Shown here piece after piece: positions 1-9,375 of a stretch of DNA of 64,000 bases. The notes under the pieces were generated by a model that saw nothing but the letters and a program-made list of their open reading frames with translations, had not been told where the DNA came from and did not search any database. The stretch is taken from assembly GCF_036242395.1 (NCBI RefSeq), contig NZ_CP108458.1, positions 124,001 to 188,000 on the forward strand. The letters are read 5' to 3'. The position numbers were made by a program, and so were the translations under genes. How positions within the stretch are numbered: position 1 is the first letter of the stretch; each line of letters starts with the position of its first letter. Origin of the DNA: Kitasatospora sp. NBC_01266. Lineage in GTDB: Bacteria > Actinomycetota > Actinomycetes > Streptomycetales > Streptomycetaceae.

Positions 1-801
1 GACCAAGAACGAGCACCTCAAGTGGATGCTGCAGCGCGCGATCGACGCCGGGGTCCCGTTCGCATGGGTGACCGCCGACGAGGCGTACGGGCAGGTGAAA
101 CACCTGCGCTCCTGGCTGGAGGAACGAGGCGTCGCCCACGTGCTGGCCACCAAGGTCAACGACACCGTCATCACCACCAGTTGGGCCGATATCCGCGTGG
201 ACTCCCTGATCGCCGCCCTGCCCCGCCAGGCATGGAAACGCCTTTCCGGCGGGCAGGGCGCACACGGCGAACGGATATACGACTGGGCCCGCGTCGCGAT
301 CCGCCCCGTATGGGAGAACGGCTTCGGGCACTGGGTCCTGGCCCGCAGGTCGGTGAGCGACCCCACCGAGATCGCCCACTACGTCTGCTACGGCCCCGTC
401 GACACCCGCCTGAAAGACCTGGTCAAGGTGGCCGCGGCCAGGTGGGCCGTGGAGGAGTCGTTTCAGATCGCGAAGAACGAGTGCGGCCTGGACCACTACC
501 AGGTCCGGCTCTACCGCGCCTGGTACCGCCACATCACCCTGTCCATGGCCGCACTCGCCTACCTGACCGCCCTACGCGCCCAGGAAGCCACAAAAGGGGC
601 ACCGCAGACGACGAGCAAGACCTCATACCCCTGAGCGTCCCGGAGATCCGCCGACTGATGGGCCACCTCGTCAAACCCCGCCACCAGACCAACGAACACC
701 ATCTGCACTGGTCACGCTTCCGACGACGCAGCCAAGCCCGAGCACGCCGATCCCACTACAAACGCCGAGGCCACACTCCCCAGATGCGGTTGCAGTACTA
801 G
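1..801 (+). mobile_element. 3' part of an IS701-like insertion sequence, cut by the window edge
   Basis: The segment is the downstream part of an IS701-type element. Its transposase reading runs to a stop at 799-801, and the last bases (about 781-801) look like the terminal inverted repeat that these elements carry within or just after the transposase 3' end. The final CTAG (798-801) would fit a YTAR-type target duplication, but the other end lies outside the window so this cannot be checked. The neighbouring SDR gene ends only 9 bp further on, in convergent orientation, so the element abuts that gene without breaking it. Confidence 0.65.
2..801 (+). pseudogene. IS701-family transposase, C-terminal part, frameshifted
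   Basis: The DDE transposase reads in one frame from the window edge to a stop at 634, with the typical ending block around RWAVEESFQIAKNECGLDHY (about 440-500) that carries the last acidic catalytic residue region. The expected continuation, starting PLSVPEIRRL and ending in a very basic tail, lies in the -1 frame and runs to 801. The switch falls near 590-600 at the homopolymer pair aaaagggg. Either the gene has a frameshift mutation (or a sequence error), or it is read through by -1 slippage; the codon boundaries ACA AAA GGG do not make a good slippery heptamer, so decay is preferred. The N-terminal part is outside the window. Confidence 0.7.
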
Positions 802-809
802 GACTCCGC

Positions 810-1541
810 TCAGAAGCCGGCGCTCTGGCCGCCGTCGACGTGCAGGATCTCGCCGGTGACGAATGAGGCCCGTTCGAGGTACATGATCGCCTCGACGACG
901 TCAGGGATCTCGCCCATCCGACCGAGCGGGTGGAGCGCGGCGAGCGAGCCGCCCGGGTCGTCCGGGTCACCGGGGTCGTCCGGGTGCATCGGGGTGCGGA
1001 TGACGCCGAGCGAGACGGCGTTGGCGCGGATGCCGCGTGCCGCGTACTCGATGGCGAGTTCCTTCGTCGCCGCGACCAGGCCGCCCTTGGTCAGCGAGGC
1101 GAGTGCTGCGGGGATGCGCGCGTTGGCGCGGTCGACCAGCGAGGTCGAGACGCACAGCAGGTGGCCGCCGGCGCCGCCGGCGAGCATCGCGGGGATGGCG
1201 CTGCGCGTGACGTCGAAGAAGCCGCGCAGGTTGACGCCGGTCACCAGGTCGTAGTCGGCGTCGGTGTAGTCGGTGAACGGTTTCTCCAGGTAGACGCCGG
1301 CGTTGTTCACCAGCGTGTCGATCCGGCCGAAGCGGTCCAGGGCCTGCTCGACGATCCGCGCTCCGGTGCCGGGCCGGCTCAGGTCGCCGGGCACGGCCAG
1401 CACGTCCGGATCGTGCGACGAGGGGATGGCGCGGGCCGTCGCGACGACGGCGTACCCGTTCCCGCGGTACGCCGCGGCGACGGCCGCACCGATGCCCCGT
1501 GACGCACCGGTGACGATCGCGACCTTCTTCGCTGAGCTCAT
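810..1541 (-). CDS. SDR-family oxidoreductase lacking the canonical catalytic Tyr
   Basis: A short-chain dehydrogenase of about 243 residues starting at ATG 1541 (a GTG at 1565 would add 8 residues; neither has a convincing ribosome binding site). The Rossmann dinucleotide motif TGASRGIG is near the N-terminus and NNAG follows at about residue 80, with the family ending GEILHVDGGQSAGF. The active-site Ser region (VSTS) is present and the Lys is in ASLTKGG, but the position four residues before the Lys, normally Tyr, is Ala (about residue 148). The usual NAVSPG motif also reads NAVSLG. A subfamily with an ALASLTKGG-type motif is remembered, so this may be a natural variant rather than a dead enzyme. 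Substrate unknown. The 3' end is 9 bp from the IS701 element. Confidence 0.8.
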   Translation of the reverse strand: MSSAKKVAIVTGASRGIGAAVAAAYRGNGYAVVATARAIPSSHDPDVLAVPGDLSRPGTGARIVEQALDRFGRIDTLVNNAGVYLEKPFTDYTDADYDLVTGVNLRGFFDVTRSAIPAMLAGGAGGHLLCVSTSLVDRANARIPAALASLTKGGLVAATKELAIEYAARGIRANAVSLGVIRTPMHPDDPGDPDDPGGSLAALHPLGRMGEIPDVVEAIMYLERASFVTGEILHVDGGQSAGF

Positions 1542-1695
1542 GAATGTGTCCAAGGAGGTGTCCACTCGGCGACAGCGCCCATCACACCCACGCTACGTCG
1601 CACCGGGTCCCGGCGCCGCGCAGGGCCCTTCGGGTGCGGTCGGTGGCCGACCGTACGAGGCTGGAGGAGGGTGCGCTCGACCGGAGGGAGGTCCT

Positions 1696-3465
1696 GTGGC
1701 CGCTCTGATCGCCGTGAACGTCGGCATGCCCAAGGACGTCGCCTGGCACGGGAAGACCGTCCGCACCGGCGTCTGGAAGCAGTCCGTCGCCGGGCCCGTG
1801 ATGGCGCGCCGGCTCAATCTGGACGGCGACGGGCAGGGTGACCTCGCCGGGCACGGCGGCGAGCAGCGTGCCGTGCTGGTCTACCAGTTGCACTCCTACC
1901 GCCACTGGCAGGAGTTCCTGAAGCGGGACGACTTCAGCTACGGCCAGTTCGGCGAGAACCTCACCGTGGACGGGCTCGCCGACGACGAGGTGTGCATCGG
2001 CGACCGCTACGCGATCGGCGGTGCGGTCTTCGAGGTCACCCAGCCCCGGGTGACGTGCTACCGCGTGGGGTTGCGGCTGGGTGAGCCGCAGATGGCGGCC
2101 CTGCTGGTGTCCCATCGCCGTCCGGGGTTCTACATGCGGGTGCTGACGGAGGGTCAGGTGCGGGCCGGGGACGAGATCGTGAAGATCGCCTCGGGGCCCG
2201 AGGAGATGACCGTCGCGGAGATCGACGCGCTGCTCTACCTGCCCGGCCACGCCCGGCGGGAGCTCGAACGGGCGCTGCGGATCCCGGCGTTGAGCCCCGG
2301 CTGGCAGACCTCGCTGCAGGCCCTGCTCGACGACGCGGACGGCGGCTCCGGTGCCGTGGGCGGGAACAGCGGGCTGGCCACCAGCAGCCCGCCGCCAGCC
2401 TGGCCCGGGTTCCGCCGGCTCGCAGTCGTCCGGATCGCGCCGGAGAGCGCGAGCATCTTCTCGCTCACGCTGGCCTCGGTCGACGGCGAGCCGCTGCCGG
2501 CCGCGCTGCCGGGGCAGTTCCTCGGGGTCCGCCTGCGGCCGGACCCGCAGGCCGCCCCGGTGATCCGCGACTACTCGCTCTCCGGCCGGCCGGGCGCCGA
2601 CACCTATCGCATCAGCGTCAAGCAGGAGCCGCACGGCGTCGCCAGCAACTACCTGCGCCGGCAGGTGCACGTGGGCGACGTTCTCGACGTCGCCGCCCCG
2701 CGCGGCACGTTCTGTCTGGCGCAGGCCGACACCCCGGTGCTGCTGCTGTCCGCCGGTGTCGGCGCCACCCCGGTGCTGGCCATGCTGCACGCGCTGGCCA
2801 CGGCGCGCTCACCGCGCACGGTGTGGTGGCTGCACGCGGCCCGGAACAGCGAGAACCACCCCTTCGCCGACGAGGCGCGCGCCCTGCTCTCCCGGCTGCC
2901 CGCAGGCCGGTCGTTCGTCTGCTACAGCCGTCCGTTGGGCACCGATCGCCCCGGTGTCGACTACACCGTGCACGGGCGGCTCGGTCCCGAGCGGATCCGC
3001 GGCCTCGAACCGCCTCGGGACGCCGACGCCTACATCTGCGGGCCGGACGCGTTCATGCGGGACATGACGGGGGCTCTGGAGGCCTGCGGTCTGTCGTCCT
3101 CGCGGATCCACACGGAGGTCTTCGGGGCCACGTCCGCCGTCAACCCCGGTGTGGTGAACGGATCCACCCGGGCACCGCACCAGCCGGCCCGTCCGCCCGA
3201 CGGACGACCGGGGCCGTCCGTCTCCTTCGCCCGCAGCGGCCTGACCCTCCCCTGGCACCCCGGCTACGGGACCCTGCTCGAACTCGCCGAAGCCTGCGAC
3301 GTGCCCGTGCGCTGGGCCTGCCGCACCGGGGTCTGCCGCACCTGCGAGACCGCGCTGCTCGCCGGCCAGGTCGAGTACGCCCCGCAGCCCGTGGAACTTC
3401 CCGCCGAAGGAGACGCGCTCATCTGCTGTTCGACGCCGCCCGCCGACGTGGTCCTGGACCTGTGA
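1696..3465 (+). CDS. MOSC domain fused to ferredoxin-NADP reductase and [2Fe-2S] ferredoxin domains
   Basis: A 589-residue three-module protein. The GTG start at 1696 is chosen because GGAGGGAG lies just upstream and the MOSC homology (AVNVGMPKDVAWHGKTVRTG) begins here. Residues about 1-220 resemble YiiM-type MOSC proteins (molybdenum cofactor sulfurase C-terminal fold). The middle has the flavodoxin-reductase pattern: RDYSLSGRP for FAD binding and LLLSAGVGATPVLAML for NAD(P)H binding. The C-terminus is a plant-type ferredoxin domain with CRTGVCRTC and a final Cys in ICCSTPP. It should move electrons from NAD(P)H through FAD and the iron-sulfur centre, probably to reduce or detoxify a substrate bound by the MOSC part; the substrate is not known. 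Divergent from the SDR gene. Confidence 0.8.
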   Translation: MAALIAVNVGMPKDVAWHGKTVRTGVWKQSVAGPVMARRLNLDGDGQGDLAGHGGEQRAVLVYQLHSYRHWQEFLKRDDFSYGQFGENLTVDGLADDEVCIGDRYAIGGAVFEVTQPRVTCYRVGLRLGEPQMAALLVSHRRPGFYMRVLTEGQVRAGDEIVKIASGPEEMTVAEIDALLYLPGHARRELERALRIPALSPGWQTSLQALLDDADGGSGAVGGNSGLATSSPPPAWPGFRRLAVVRIAPESASIFSLTLASVDGEPLPAALPGQFLGVRLRPDPQAAPVIRDYSLSGRPGADTYRISVKQEPHGVASNYLRRQVHVGDVLDVAAPRGTFCLAQADTPVLLLSAGVGATPVLAMLHALATARSPRTVWWLHAARNSENHPFADEARALLSRLPAGRSFVCYSRPLGTDRPGVDYTVHGRLGPERIRGLEPPRDADAYICGPDAFMRDMTGALEACGLSSSRIHTEVFGATSAVNPGVVNGSTRAPHQPARPPDGRPGPSVSFARSGLTLPWHPGYGTLLELAEACDVPVRWACRTGVCRTCETALLAGQVEYAPQPVELPAEGDALICCSTPPADVVLDL

Positions 3466-3494
3466 CCGCCCGCGGTCGACGGAGAGCGTCAGTA

Positions 3495-4905
3495 GTGGCA
3501 GGCGACGGCGAAGGACAGCAGGAGCAGGATGACGATGGTGCGGTGGAGGCAGCCGCGGCGGCGGTCGGGGTCTCCGCGGTGGAACTCCACCTGGCCGCCG
3601 GACACGCGCGCACAGCCGAACTGCTGCGGCGCGGTGGCGCGGCCGATGATCTGGTGGCGGCCCACTTGCTGCTGGCCGAACCGGGCGGTGAGGGCTGGCG
3701 GGTTGACGCCTTGAGGCAGGCGGCGCGGGCGACCCGTGGCCGAGGAGCTCCGGAGATCACCGCGACCTATCTGCGCCGGGCCCTGCGCGAGCCGGTGTCC
3801 GTCGAGGAGCGTGGCCCCTTGCTGCTGGAGTTGGGCAAGGATGAGATGCAGGTCGATCTCGGCGCGGCCAGGCACTACCTGACGCAGGCCTCGACGGCGT
3901 TGACCGACCCGTATGCCCGGGCCGAGGCGGCCTATCTGCTCGGCAACGCTCTCTTCCTCAGCCATGAGCACGAGGGAGCCGTCGACGTCCTCGCCCGTGC
4001 GGTGGAGGACTTGCAGCAGATCGACAACGGTAGTGGCCTCGCCCGGGAGGTGTCATGGTTCCTTCAGGCGCAGATGCTGTTGATCGGCTACGACCGGATG
4101 GCAACCCTGCCCGCCGCCCAGCGGCACGCGCGACTGCTGTGGGACCACAAGCTGGCCGGTGAAACCCCCGGCGAGTGCGCGGTCCTGGCCGCGCTGTCCG
4201 CCTGGGCCGTCACCGGCGCCGCCAGCGCCTCGGTCACCGATGACCTCCTCGACCGGGCCATGCGAGGCGGTCTGGCCGCCGTGGACACCTCCCAGATGCT
4301 CGTGAGCCTGGCCGGGCTGGCCTTCGTGGCCACGGACCGTCTCGACGACGCGGGGGCGCAGTTCGACCACATCGCCGACGTGGGCGGGCGGTGGGCTCGT
4401 TCCTGATGGTGTCGGCCGCCATGACGTGGCAGTTGCTCGTCCAAGCTCGTCGTGGCCAACAGCTCCCGCTCACAGCGGATTTCGGCCACCCCGCCACGAC
4501 GGACGGGGAAGGCCTGGAGCCCCGGGTCAGGCTGGCGATGACGACCCAGCTGGGCGGGTCGTTGATCGAGCGGTGCGACCTGGCCTCGGCGACGGCTCTG
4601 CTGGCCGCAGACCCCGACACCAACCGGGTGGGCTGGCTCTCCCAGGGCCCGGCGCGCCTCGCACGCAGTCGCCTGCAGGCGGCGCGGGGCAAGCCGGTCG
4701 CCGCCCTCACCGTCCTGCACGAGTACGGCGCGCAGGAGAGGCGTGCACAGGTCACGAACCTGGCCATGACGCCTTGGCGGTCGCAGGCGGCCTCGCTGCA
4801 TCTCGCTCGGACAGCGGCAGCGTCCTGCTGGCAGCCCAGGTACGCGGAGCACTGACCGCGGCAGGAGTGCGCCCGAAACCAACGCCACCGGTGCGATCGG
4901 GCGAA
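3495..4905 (+). pseudogene. Remnant of a LuxR-type (LAL/MalT-like) regulator
   Basis: The translated segment from about 3570 to 4395 matches the helical-repeat middle region of large ATP-binding LuxR (LAL) regulators, for example AHLLLAEPGGEGWRVDALRQ followed by YLRRALREPV and a series of TPR-like helices. Reading then jumps frame near 4390 (continuing as GSFLMVSAAMTWQLLVQARR to 4855) and again near 4800. The N-terminal P-loop ATPase and the C-terminal LuxR helix-turn-helix are both missing. I therefore read it as a decayed gene, not a functional protein. The first 20 or so codons after 3495 have no obvious counterpart in the family. Nothing else is seen from 4906 to 5114. Confidence 0.7.
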
Positions 4906-5114
4906 CGGGCCGCAGACTTGGGGTGTCCGGCAGGGCGGAGCTGGCGTCCCAGGCCCAGGCCCACCAGCGAACCGGCGGCGAGTAGAGCAGACGCGCGGGT
5001 ACAGGCGCAGGTGCGCGCCTGTACCCGCAGGCCCGTCATCGTCAGGGCTTCCGTTCAGCCTGGACGCACCGGGTGATGGAGGCTGGGTGTCTTTCCCGGC
5101 CCGCTACCGCTTGG

Positions 5115-8087
5115 TCAAGACGCGGTCGTCAGGTGCATTCCCTGGGCGTCCTGTCCTGGTGTGTTGTCGCAGGCTGCCTGGTGGACGCTGGGTGCGGCGG
5201 CCATGAGGGTGAGGCAGCGGCCGAGGGCGAGTTGGCCGTAGTAGTTGGGGTGGAAGGATTCCTGCATTTCTCCTTGGGCCCCGCCCATGACCAGGAAGCG
5301 GGCCCATTCGCTGGTGGTTGCCGAGGGCGGGTTGGCGGAGTCGGCCAGGGAGGTGGCGGTGGAGCAGACCTCTCGGCCCTGGAAGGCGTCGCGCAGGTCC
5401 AGGAAGTCCGCGCCCGCGGTCTGGGCGGCGGATTTGAGGGCGTCGGACATCTGGTTGACGAGGTGGTCGCGGGCCCAGTCGGCGTCCGAGAGGTAGATCG
5501 GGCAGCCGCCGGTGTTGATGCGGTCCCAGCCGCTTTCCGGGTAGCGGATTTCGGCGGCGCGGGGCAGCGGGGACGGGGCGGACTGCAGGATGATCCGGTA
5601 GCTGCCGGCCGCGTATCCGGCGCTGGTCATCGCGGCCTGGATGCTGCCGATGGCCTTGACGACGTTCTGCTGGGTGGCTGCGATCTTGGCGTCGACGTTG
5701 GCCTGCTGGGTCGTGTTGCACGGCCCGCTGCCGAAGATGAAGGCCTTGACGCAGGCGCTGATGATGTCGGAGAAACCCAGATCGTTGCCACCGATGGACA
5801 AGGCGATTTCTTTCACGTCGTACTGCCGGGCGACATTGACGAGCTGGTCGGCCTGCGGGTCTTCGCTCTTGAAGCTCTGGCCGCCGTCGGCGGCACGGAG
5901 GATGTTGGCCGTGGTGGCACCCGAGCAGGCCAGGTTGATCGAGACCTGGGCGATGTCGGTGGCGCTGTGTACCTCGGCGGAGTCCGAACGGTTGCAGCCG
6001 TCGTCGTAGGAAGTGCCGTAGACCTCGTAGGGGTTGTAGGTGCCCCAGCTGGTGTAGGCGCGGTCGGTGCCGTCGCGGCTGCCGGTGAAGGTGTTGCTGT
6101 TGCCCTGCCAGCGGCCACCTTCACCGGACATGAAGCTGTCGCCCAGGCTGACCACGGCGGTGGGAGGGGTGACCGATGCGACGTTCCAGGTCAGCTGCCT
6201 CTGGTTGCCTTCACGCCAGCCCCGGGTGTGCACGGGGCCGGCGGTGGGGCTGCCGATCCCGGCGTCGACGTTCTGTCCGGGGTCGCCGAACCACTGCAGG
6301 GCCCGAGCCCCCCAGCTCTCCCAGCCGCCGAAGGAGAACTCCTGCCCGCCCTGGGTGGGATAGGCCAGCGGCTGCAGGTCCAGCAGGCCTTGATTGCCTC
6401 CGGTGTAGCCCACGGCCCTGCCGAATTCGGGGTTGTAGAGCAGGAACTCGTTGTCGGAGCCGAAGCGCAGCCACTCGCAACCGAGGTTGGTCTTGTCGGT
6501 CGACAACCGCAGGGTGCCGTCGGCGGCAGCGCACAGCAGCTGGTCGGACCAGTTTCCGTTCATGATGTATGTCGCGCTGGCCGACCGGGCGGTCTCCGAC
6601 GCGGCTTGGGCGACCGGCGCGACGTTCCAGGTCAGCTGCCTCTGGTTGCCGTCACGCCAGCCGCGGGTGCGCACGGCGTCGGTGCGGGGGGTGGTGCCGG
6701 TTCCGGCGTCGACGTTCTGCCCGGAGTCGCCGAACCACTGCAGGGCCCGAGCCCCCCAGCTCTCCCAGCCGCCGAAGGAGAACTGCTGTCCGCCCTGGGT
6801 GGGGTAGGCCAGATCCTGCATGATGAGCAGGCCCTGGTTGCCGCCCTGGTAGCCCAGTACCTTGCCCTTGGCCGGGTTGTACAGGCTGAACTGTCCGTCG
6901 TAGCCGATCCGCTCCCACTGGCAGTAGGGGTTGGTCTTGTCGTCGGAGATCCAGGTGTCGTCGTTGTCGGCGGCGGCGCACAGCATGGCGTTGCCCCACA
7001 GTCCGTTGGTCAGGTAGACCAGGGTGGCGGAGCTGAAGTTGGAGCTCTGGGGCACTCCCTTGTATTCGGTGGCCCAGCCGGTACTCAGGCCGCCTTCCTT
7101 CGCGTAGGCGTCACCGCCGGAGTCAATGCCGATGAGCGGCCCGTTGGTGGGGTCGCTGGCCAGCGCGTTCTGGCTGACCCCGCTGTACTCGTTGACCCAA
7201 CCGGCGTTCAGGCCACCCTCCTTCACGTACGCGTTGCCGTCCTTACCGAGGACGCCGATCAGCGGCCCGTTCGTGGCATCGCTGGCCAGCGCGAGCTGAC
7301 TCACCCCGCCGTACTCGTTGACCCAACCGGCGTTCAGGCCACCCTCCTTCACGTACGCGTTGCCGTCCTTACCGAGGACGCCGATCAGCGGCCCGTTCGT
7401 GGAATCGCTGGCCAGCGCGAGCTGACTCACCCCGCCGTACTCATTGACCCAACCGGCGTTCAGGCCACCCTCCTTCACGTACGCATTGCCATCCGTTCCC
7501 ACGACCCCGATCAACGGCCCGTTCGTGGAATCGCTGGCCAGCGCGAGCTGACCCACCCCGCCGTACTCATTGACCCAACCGCTGCTCAGGCCACCCTCCT
7601 TCACGTACGCATTGCCATCCGTTCCCACGACCCCGATCAACGGCCCGTTCGTGGCATCGCTGGCCAGCGCGAGCTGACCCACCCCGCCGTACTCATTGAC
7701 CCAACCGGCGTTCAGGCCACCCTCCTTCACGTACGCATTGCCGTCCTCGCCGAGGACCCCGATCAGCGGCCCGTTCGTGGGATCGCTGGCAACGGCGACC
7801 TGGGTGGCTCCGCTGTATTCCAGCACCCAGTCGGGATTCCGGTCACTCTCCTTGACGTACACGTCACCATCGGCGGTGAGGACGCCGATCAGCGGCCCGT
7901 TGGTGGGGTCACTGGCGACCACCACCTGCTTCACCAGCTCCGGATCCGCCGGGCCGGACCCGCCGGTGGTCGTCGCGGCCGAGGCCCCGGACACCGGAGC
8001 CAGCGCCGCCAGGAACAGCGTTAGTGCGGCGATCGCGACGGGAGAGCGCCCCGTCCACCGCAGGATTTGTCGTTGCTTGACGCCCAC
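5115..8087 (-). CDS. Secreted SGNH/GDSL hydrolase with seven N-terminal tandem repeats
   Basis: A 990-residue exported protein. The GTG at 8087 is chosen because GGAG is 6 bases upstream and a signal peptide follows directly (basic start, hydrophobic stretch, SGASA cleavage region near residue 35). Residues about 63-356 are seven near-identical 42-residue repeats with NGPLIGV, DGNAYVKEGGL and GWVNEYGGV; seven such units suggest a seven-bladed propeller of the tachylectin/tectonin sort. Two related 125-residue domains follow (each with LCAAAD, GYxGGNQGLL, FGGWESWGARALQWFGD), possibly sugar-binding. The last third is an SGNH hydrolase: GDSFMSGEGG (nucleophile Ser), LACSGATT, SIGGNDLGF and a C-terminal FHPNYYG (catalytic His). 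Likely a secreted esterase or lipase targeted to a surface glycan by the repeats; the target is inference. Confidence 0.85.
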   Translation of the reverse strand: MGVKQRQILRWTGRSPVAIAALTLFLAALAPVSGASAATTTGGSGPADPELVKQVVVASDPTNGPLIGVLTADGDVYVKESDRNPDWVLEYSGATQVAVASDPTNGPLIGVLGEDGNAYVKEGGLNAGWVNEYGGVGQLALASDATNGPLIGVVGTDGNAYVKEGGLSSGWVNEYGGVGQLALASDSTNGPLIGVVGTDGNAYVKEGGLNAGWVNEYGGVSQLALASDSTNGPLIGVLGKDGNAYVKEGGLNAGWVNEYGGVSQLALASDATNGPLIGVLGKDGNAYVKEGGLNAGWVNEYSGVSQNALASDPTNGPLIGIDSGGDAYAKEGGLSTGWATEYKGVPQSSNFSSATLVYLTNGLWGNAMLCAAADNDDTWISDDKTNPYCQWERIGYDGQFSLYNPAKGKVLGYQGGNQGLLIMQDLAYPTQGGQQFSFGGWESWGARALQWFGDSGQNVDAGTGTTPRTDAVRTRGWRDGNQRQLTWNVAPVAQAASETARSASATYIMNGNWSDQLLCAAADGTLRLSTDKTNLGCEWLRFGSDNEFLLYNPEFGRAVGYTGGNQGLLDLQPLAYPTQGGQEFSFGGWESWGARALQWFGDPGQNVDAGIGSPTAGPVHTRGWREGNQRQLTWNVASVTPPTAVVSLGDSFMSGEGGRWQGNSNTFTGSRDGTDRAYTSWGTYNPYEVYGTSYDDGCNRSDSAEVHSATDIAQVSINLACSGATTANILRAADGGQSFKSEDPQADQLVNVARQYDVKEIALSIGGNDLGFSDIISACVKAFIFGSGPCNTTQQANVDAKIAATQQNVVKAIGSIQAAMTSAGYAAGSYRIILQSAPSPLPRAAEIRYPESGWDRINTGGCPIYLSDADWARDHLVNQMSDALKSAAQTAGADFLDLRDAFQGREVCSTATSLADSANPPSATTSEWARFLVMGGAQGEMQESFHPNYYGQLALGRCLTLMAAAPSVHQAACDNTPGQDAQGMHLTTAS
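7022..7901 (-). repeat. Seven tandem 126-bp coding repeats
   Basis: Seven head-to-tail units of 126 bp (42 codons; the last unit is 41) inside the SGNH hydrolase gene. The inner five are nearly identical at the DNA level, the outer two are more diverged. This points to recent amplification or gene conversion of the inner units and makes the locus prone to copy-number change and to assembly collapse. Confidence 0.9.
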
Positions 8088-8349
8088 GCACGTCTCCACT
8101 TCCAGGAGGGATGAGTTGTCCGACCAAGGCTTGGCCAGCCTGGCCGCATTGCGTGAGCACATCACTGAGCCGGGCACAGGCACCAGGAAGAAGAGCGGGA
8201 CGAACTACCGGAAGAACCCCCGGACACCGCCCTGGCGGCCTGGTCAGGACACCAGGGAGCAGGGGGCAGGGGGCAGGGAGCAACCGTGCTGCCGGCTACT
8301 GGTGGAAACTCGGGTGGCCTCGGCGCGCCGTCTGGGTAGAGTTGCGCGG

Positions 8350-8850
8350 GTGCCCGAGCTGAAGCAGTTGGATGCCGGCCATGCCGCGGCGGTCCTGGCC
8401 TTCGAGCTGGCGAACCGTGCCTACTTCGCTGCCTCGGTCTCCGACCGCGGCGACGAGTTCTACAACCGGTTCGCCGACCGGCACCGCGCCTCGCTGGCCG
8501 AACAAGAGGCCGGCAGCTGCGCCTTCTACGTGCTGGTCGCCGAGGACGGTTCGGTTCTGGGCCGGTTCAACCTGTACGACATCGAGGGCGGCACCGCCAA
8601 CCTCGGCTACCGGGTCGCGCAGCACGTCGCCGGCCGCGGCGTGGCGACCGCGACCGTCCGAGAGCTGTGCCGGCTGGGGGCGGCGCGGCACGGGCTGCGC
8701 ACCCTGCGGGCGGCCACCGCCGACGCCAATGCCGCGTCCCGGAAGGTGCTGACCAAGGCCGGGTTCGTCCTGGTCGGCCCGGCCGACCCGGCCGGCCTCG
8801 GCGGAAAGCCCGGCACCTGGTACGAGCGCGACTTGGCACTTCAGGTGTAG
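8350..8850 (+). CDS. GNAT-family N-acetyltransferase (RimJ/RimL-like)
   Basis: A 166-residue acetyltransferase starting at GTG 8350 (reading MPELKQLDAGHAAAVLAFE). It has the RimJ-type layout: an N-terminal helix with FYNRFADRH, the beta strand VLGRFNLYDIEGGTANLGYR, the acetyl-CoA binding loop VAGRGVATATVRELC, and a C-terminal NAASRKVLTKAGFVLVG. Members acetylate ribosomal protein N-termini, amino acids or drugs; this one's substrate cannot be told from sequence. Stands alone between the divergent SGNH gene and the convergent HNH-like gene. Confidence 0.8.
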   Translation: MPELKQLDAGHAAAVLAFELANRAYFAASVSDRGDEFYNRFADRHRASLAEQEAGSCAFYVLVAEDGSVLGRFNLYDIEGGTANLGYRVAQHVAGRGVATATVRELCRLGAARHGLRTLRAATADANAASRKVLTKAGFVLVGPADPAGLGGKPGTWYERDLALQV

Positions 8851-8934
8851 GCACAGGACCAGGCCGGCTCCGTGTACTCGGCGTACATGGGCCGACGGTT
8901 CAGCTCGACGCGAGGGTGCGCCGGTGATCCCCGG

Positions 8935-9375
8935 TCAGCGGCGGCCGGTGGCCAGGATGACGAGGAACTGGCCGCCGCCCGCCTCGATGTCGGCGGTCAC
9001 CGGCAGCCCCGGTACCAGCCGGGAGAACCGGTCCACCAGCCAGTCCGCCGCCTCCTGGGCGTCCTGCCTGGTCGGACAGCGGCCCACCATCTCGCGGCCC
9101 CCCTTGCGCTCCAGCCGGCCGGCAACGGTGATCAGCGGCGCGGGTTCGACCACGTACAGGCGGTCCGGCCAGGCGATGACCACCTTGACCGCACCCTTGC
9201 GGGTGTTGCACCCGCGGTGCGCGAGCCGCTCGGCGACCTTGGCCTTCCGGTCGGCGGTCCGGCTGTCGACGCTGGGCCCCCGCGGGTCGTTCACCGACTT
9301 GTCGGGGTCGACCGGTTCGTCGCACACCCAGCACAGCCAGCCATCGCGCTCGGCCACATCATCAAGGAGACTCAT
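8935..9375 (-). CDS. Small HNH-like zinc protein
   Basis: A 146-residue protein starting at ATG 9375. The N-terminal 65 residues resemble an HNH nuclease: CWVCDEPVDPD supplies a CxxC pair and RLAHRGCNTRKGA matches the second half of the HNH motif with a further Cys. The usual first catalytic His of the motif (normally in a D-H dyad before this block) is not visible: the aligned stretch reads SVDSRTADRKA. So nuclease activity is doubtful. The C-terminal half (ERKGGREMVGRCPTRQDAQE onward) resembles nothing I can name. Encoded just downstream of a GNAT gene on the same strand, with a 170-bp spacer. Confidence 0.55.
   Translation of the reverse strand: MSLLDDVAERDGWLCWVCDEPVDPDKSVNDPRGPSVDSRTADRKAKVAERLAHRGCNTRKGAVKVVIAWPDRLYVVEPAPLITVAGRLERKGGREMVGRCPTRQDAQEAADWLVDRFSRLVPGLPVTADIEAGGGQFLVILATGRR

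Noticed and set aside
5073..8024. A 983-codon plus-strand ORF opposite the SGNH hydrolase
   Set aside because: It is Gly/Val/Ala-rich shadow translation that mirrors the repeats of the true gene; no ribosome site or family match.
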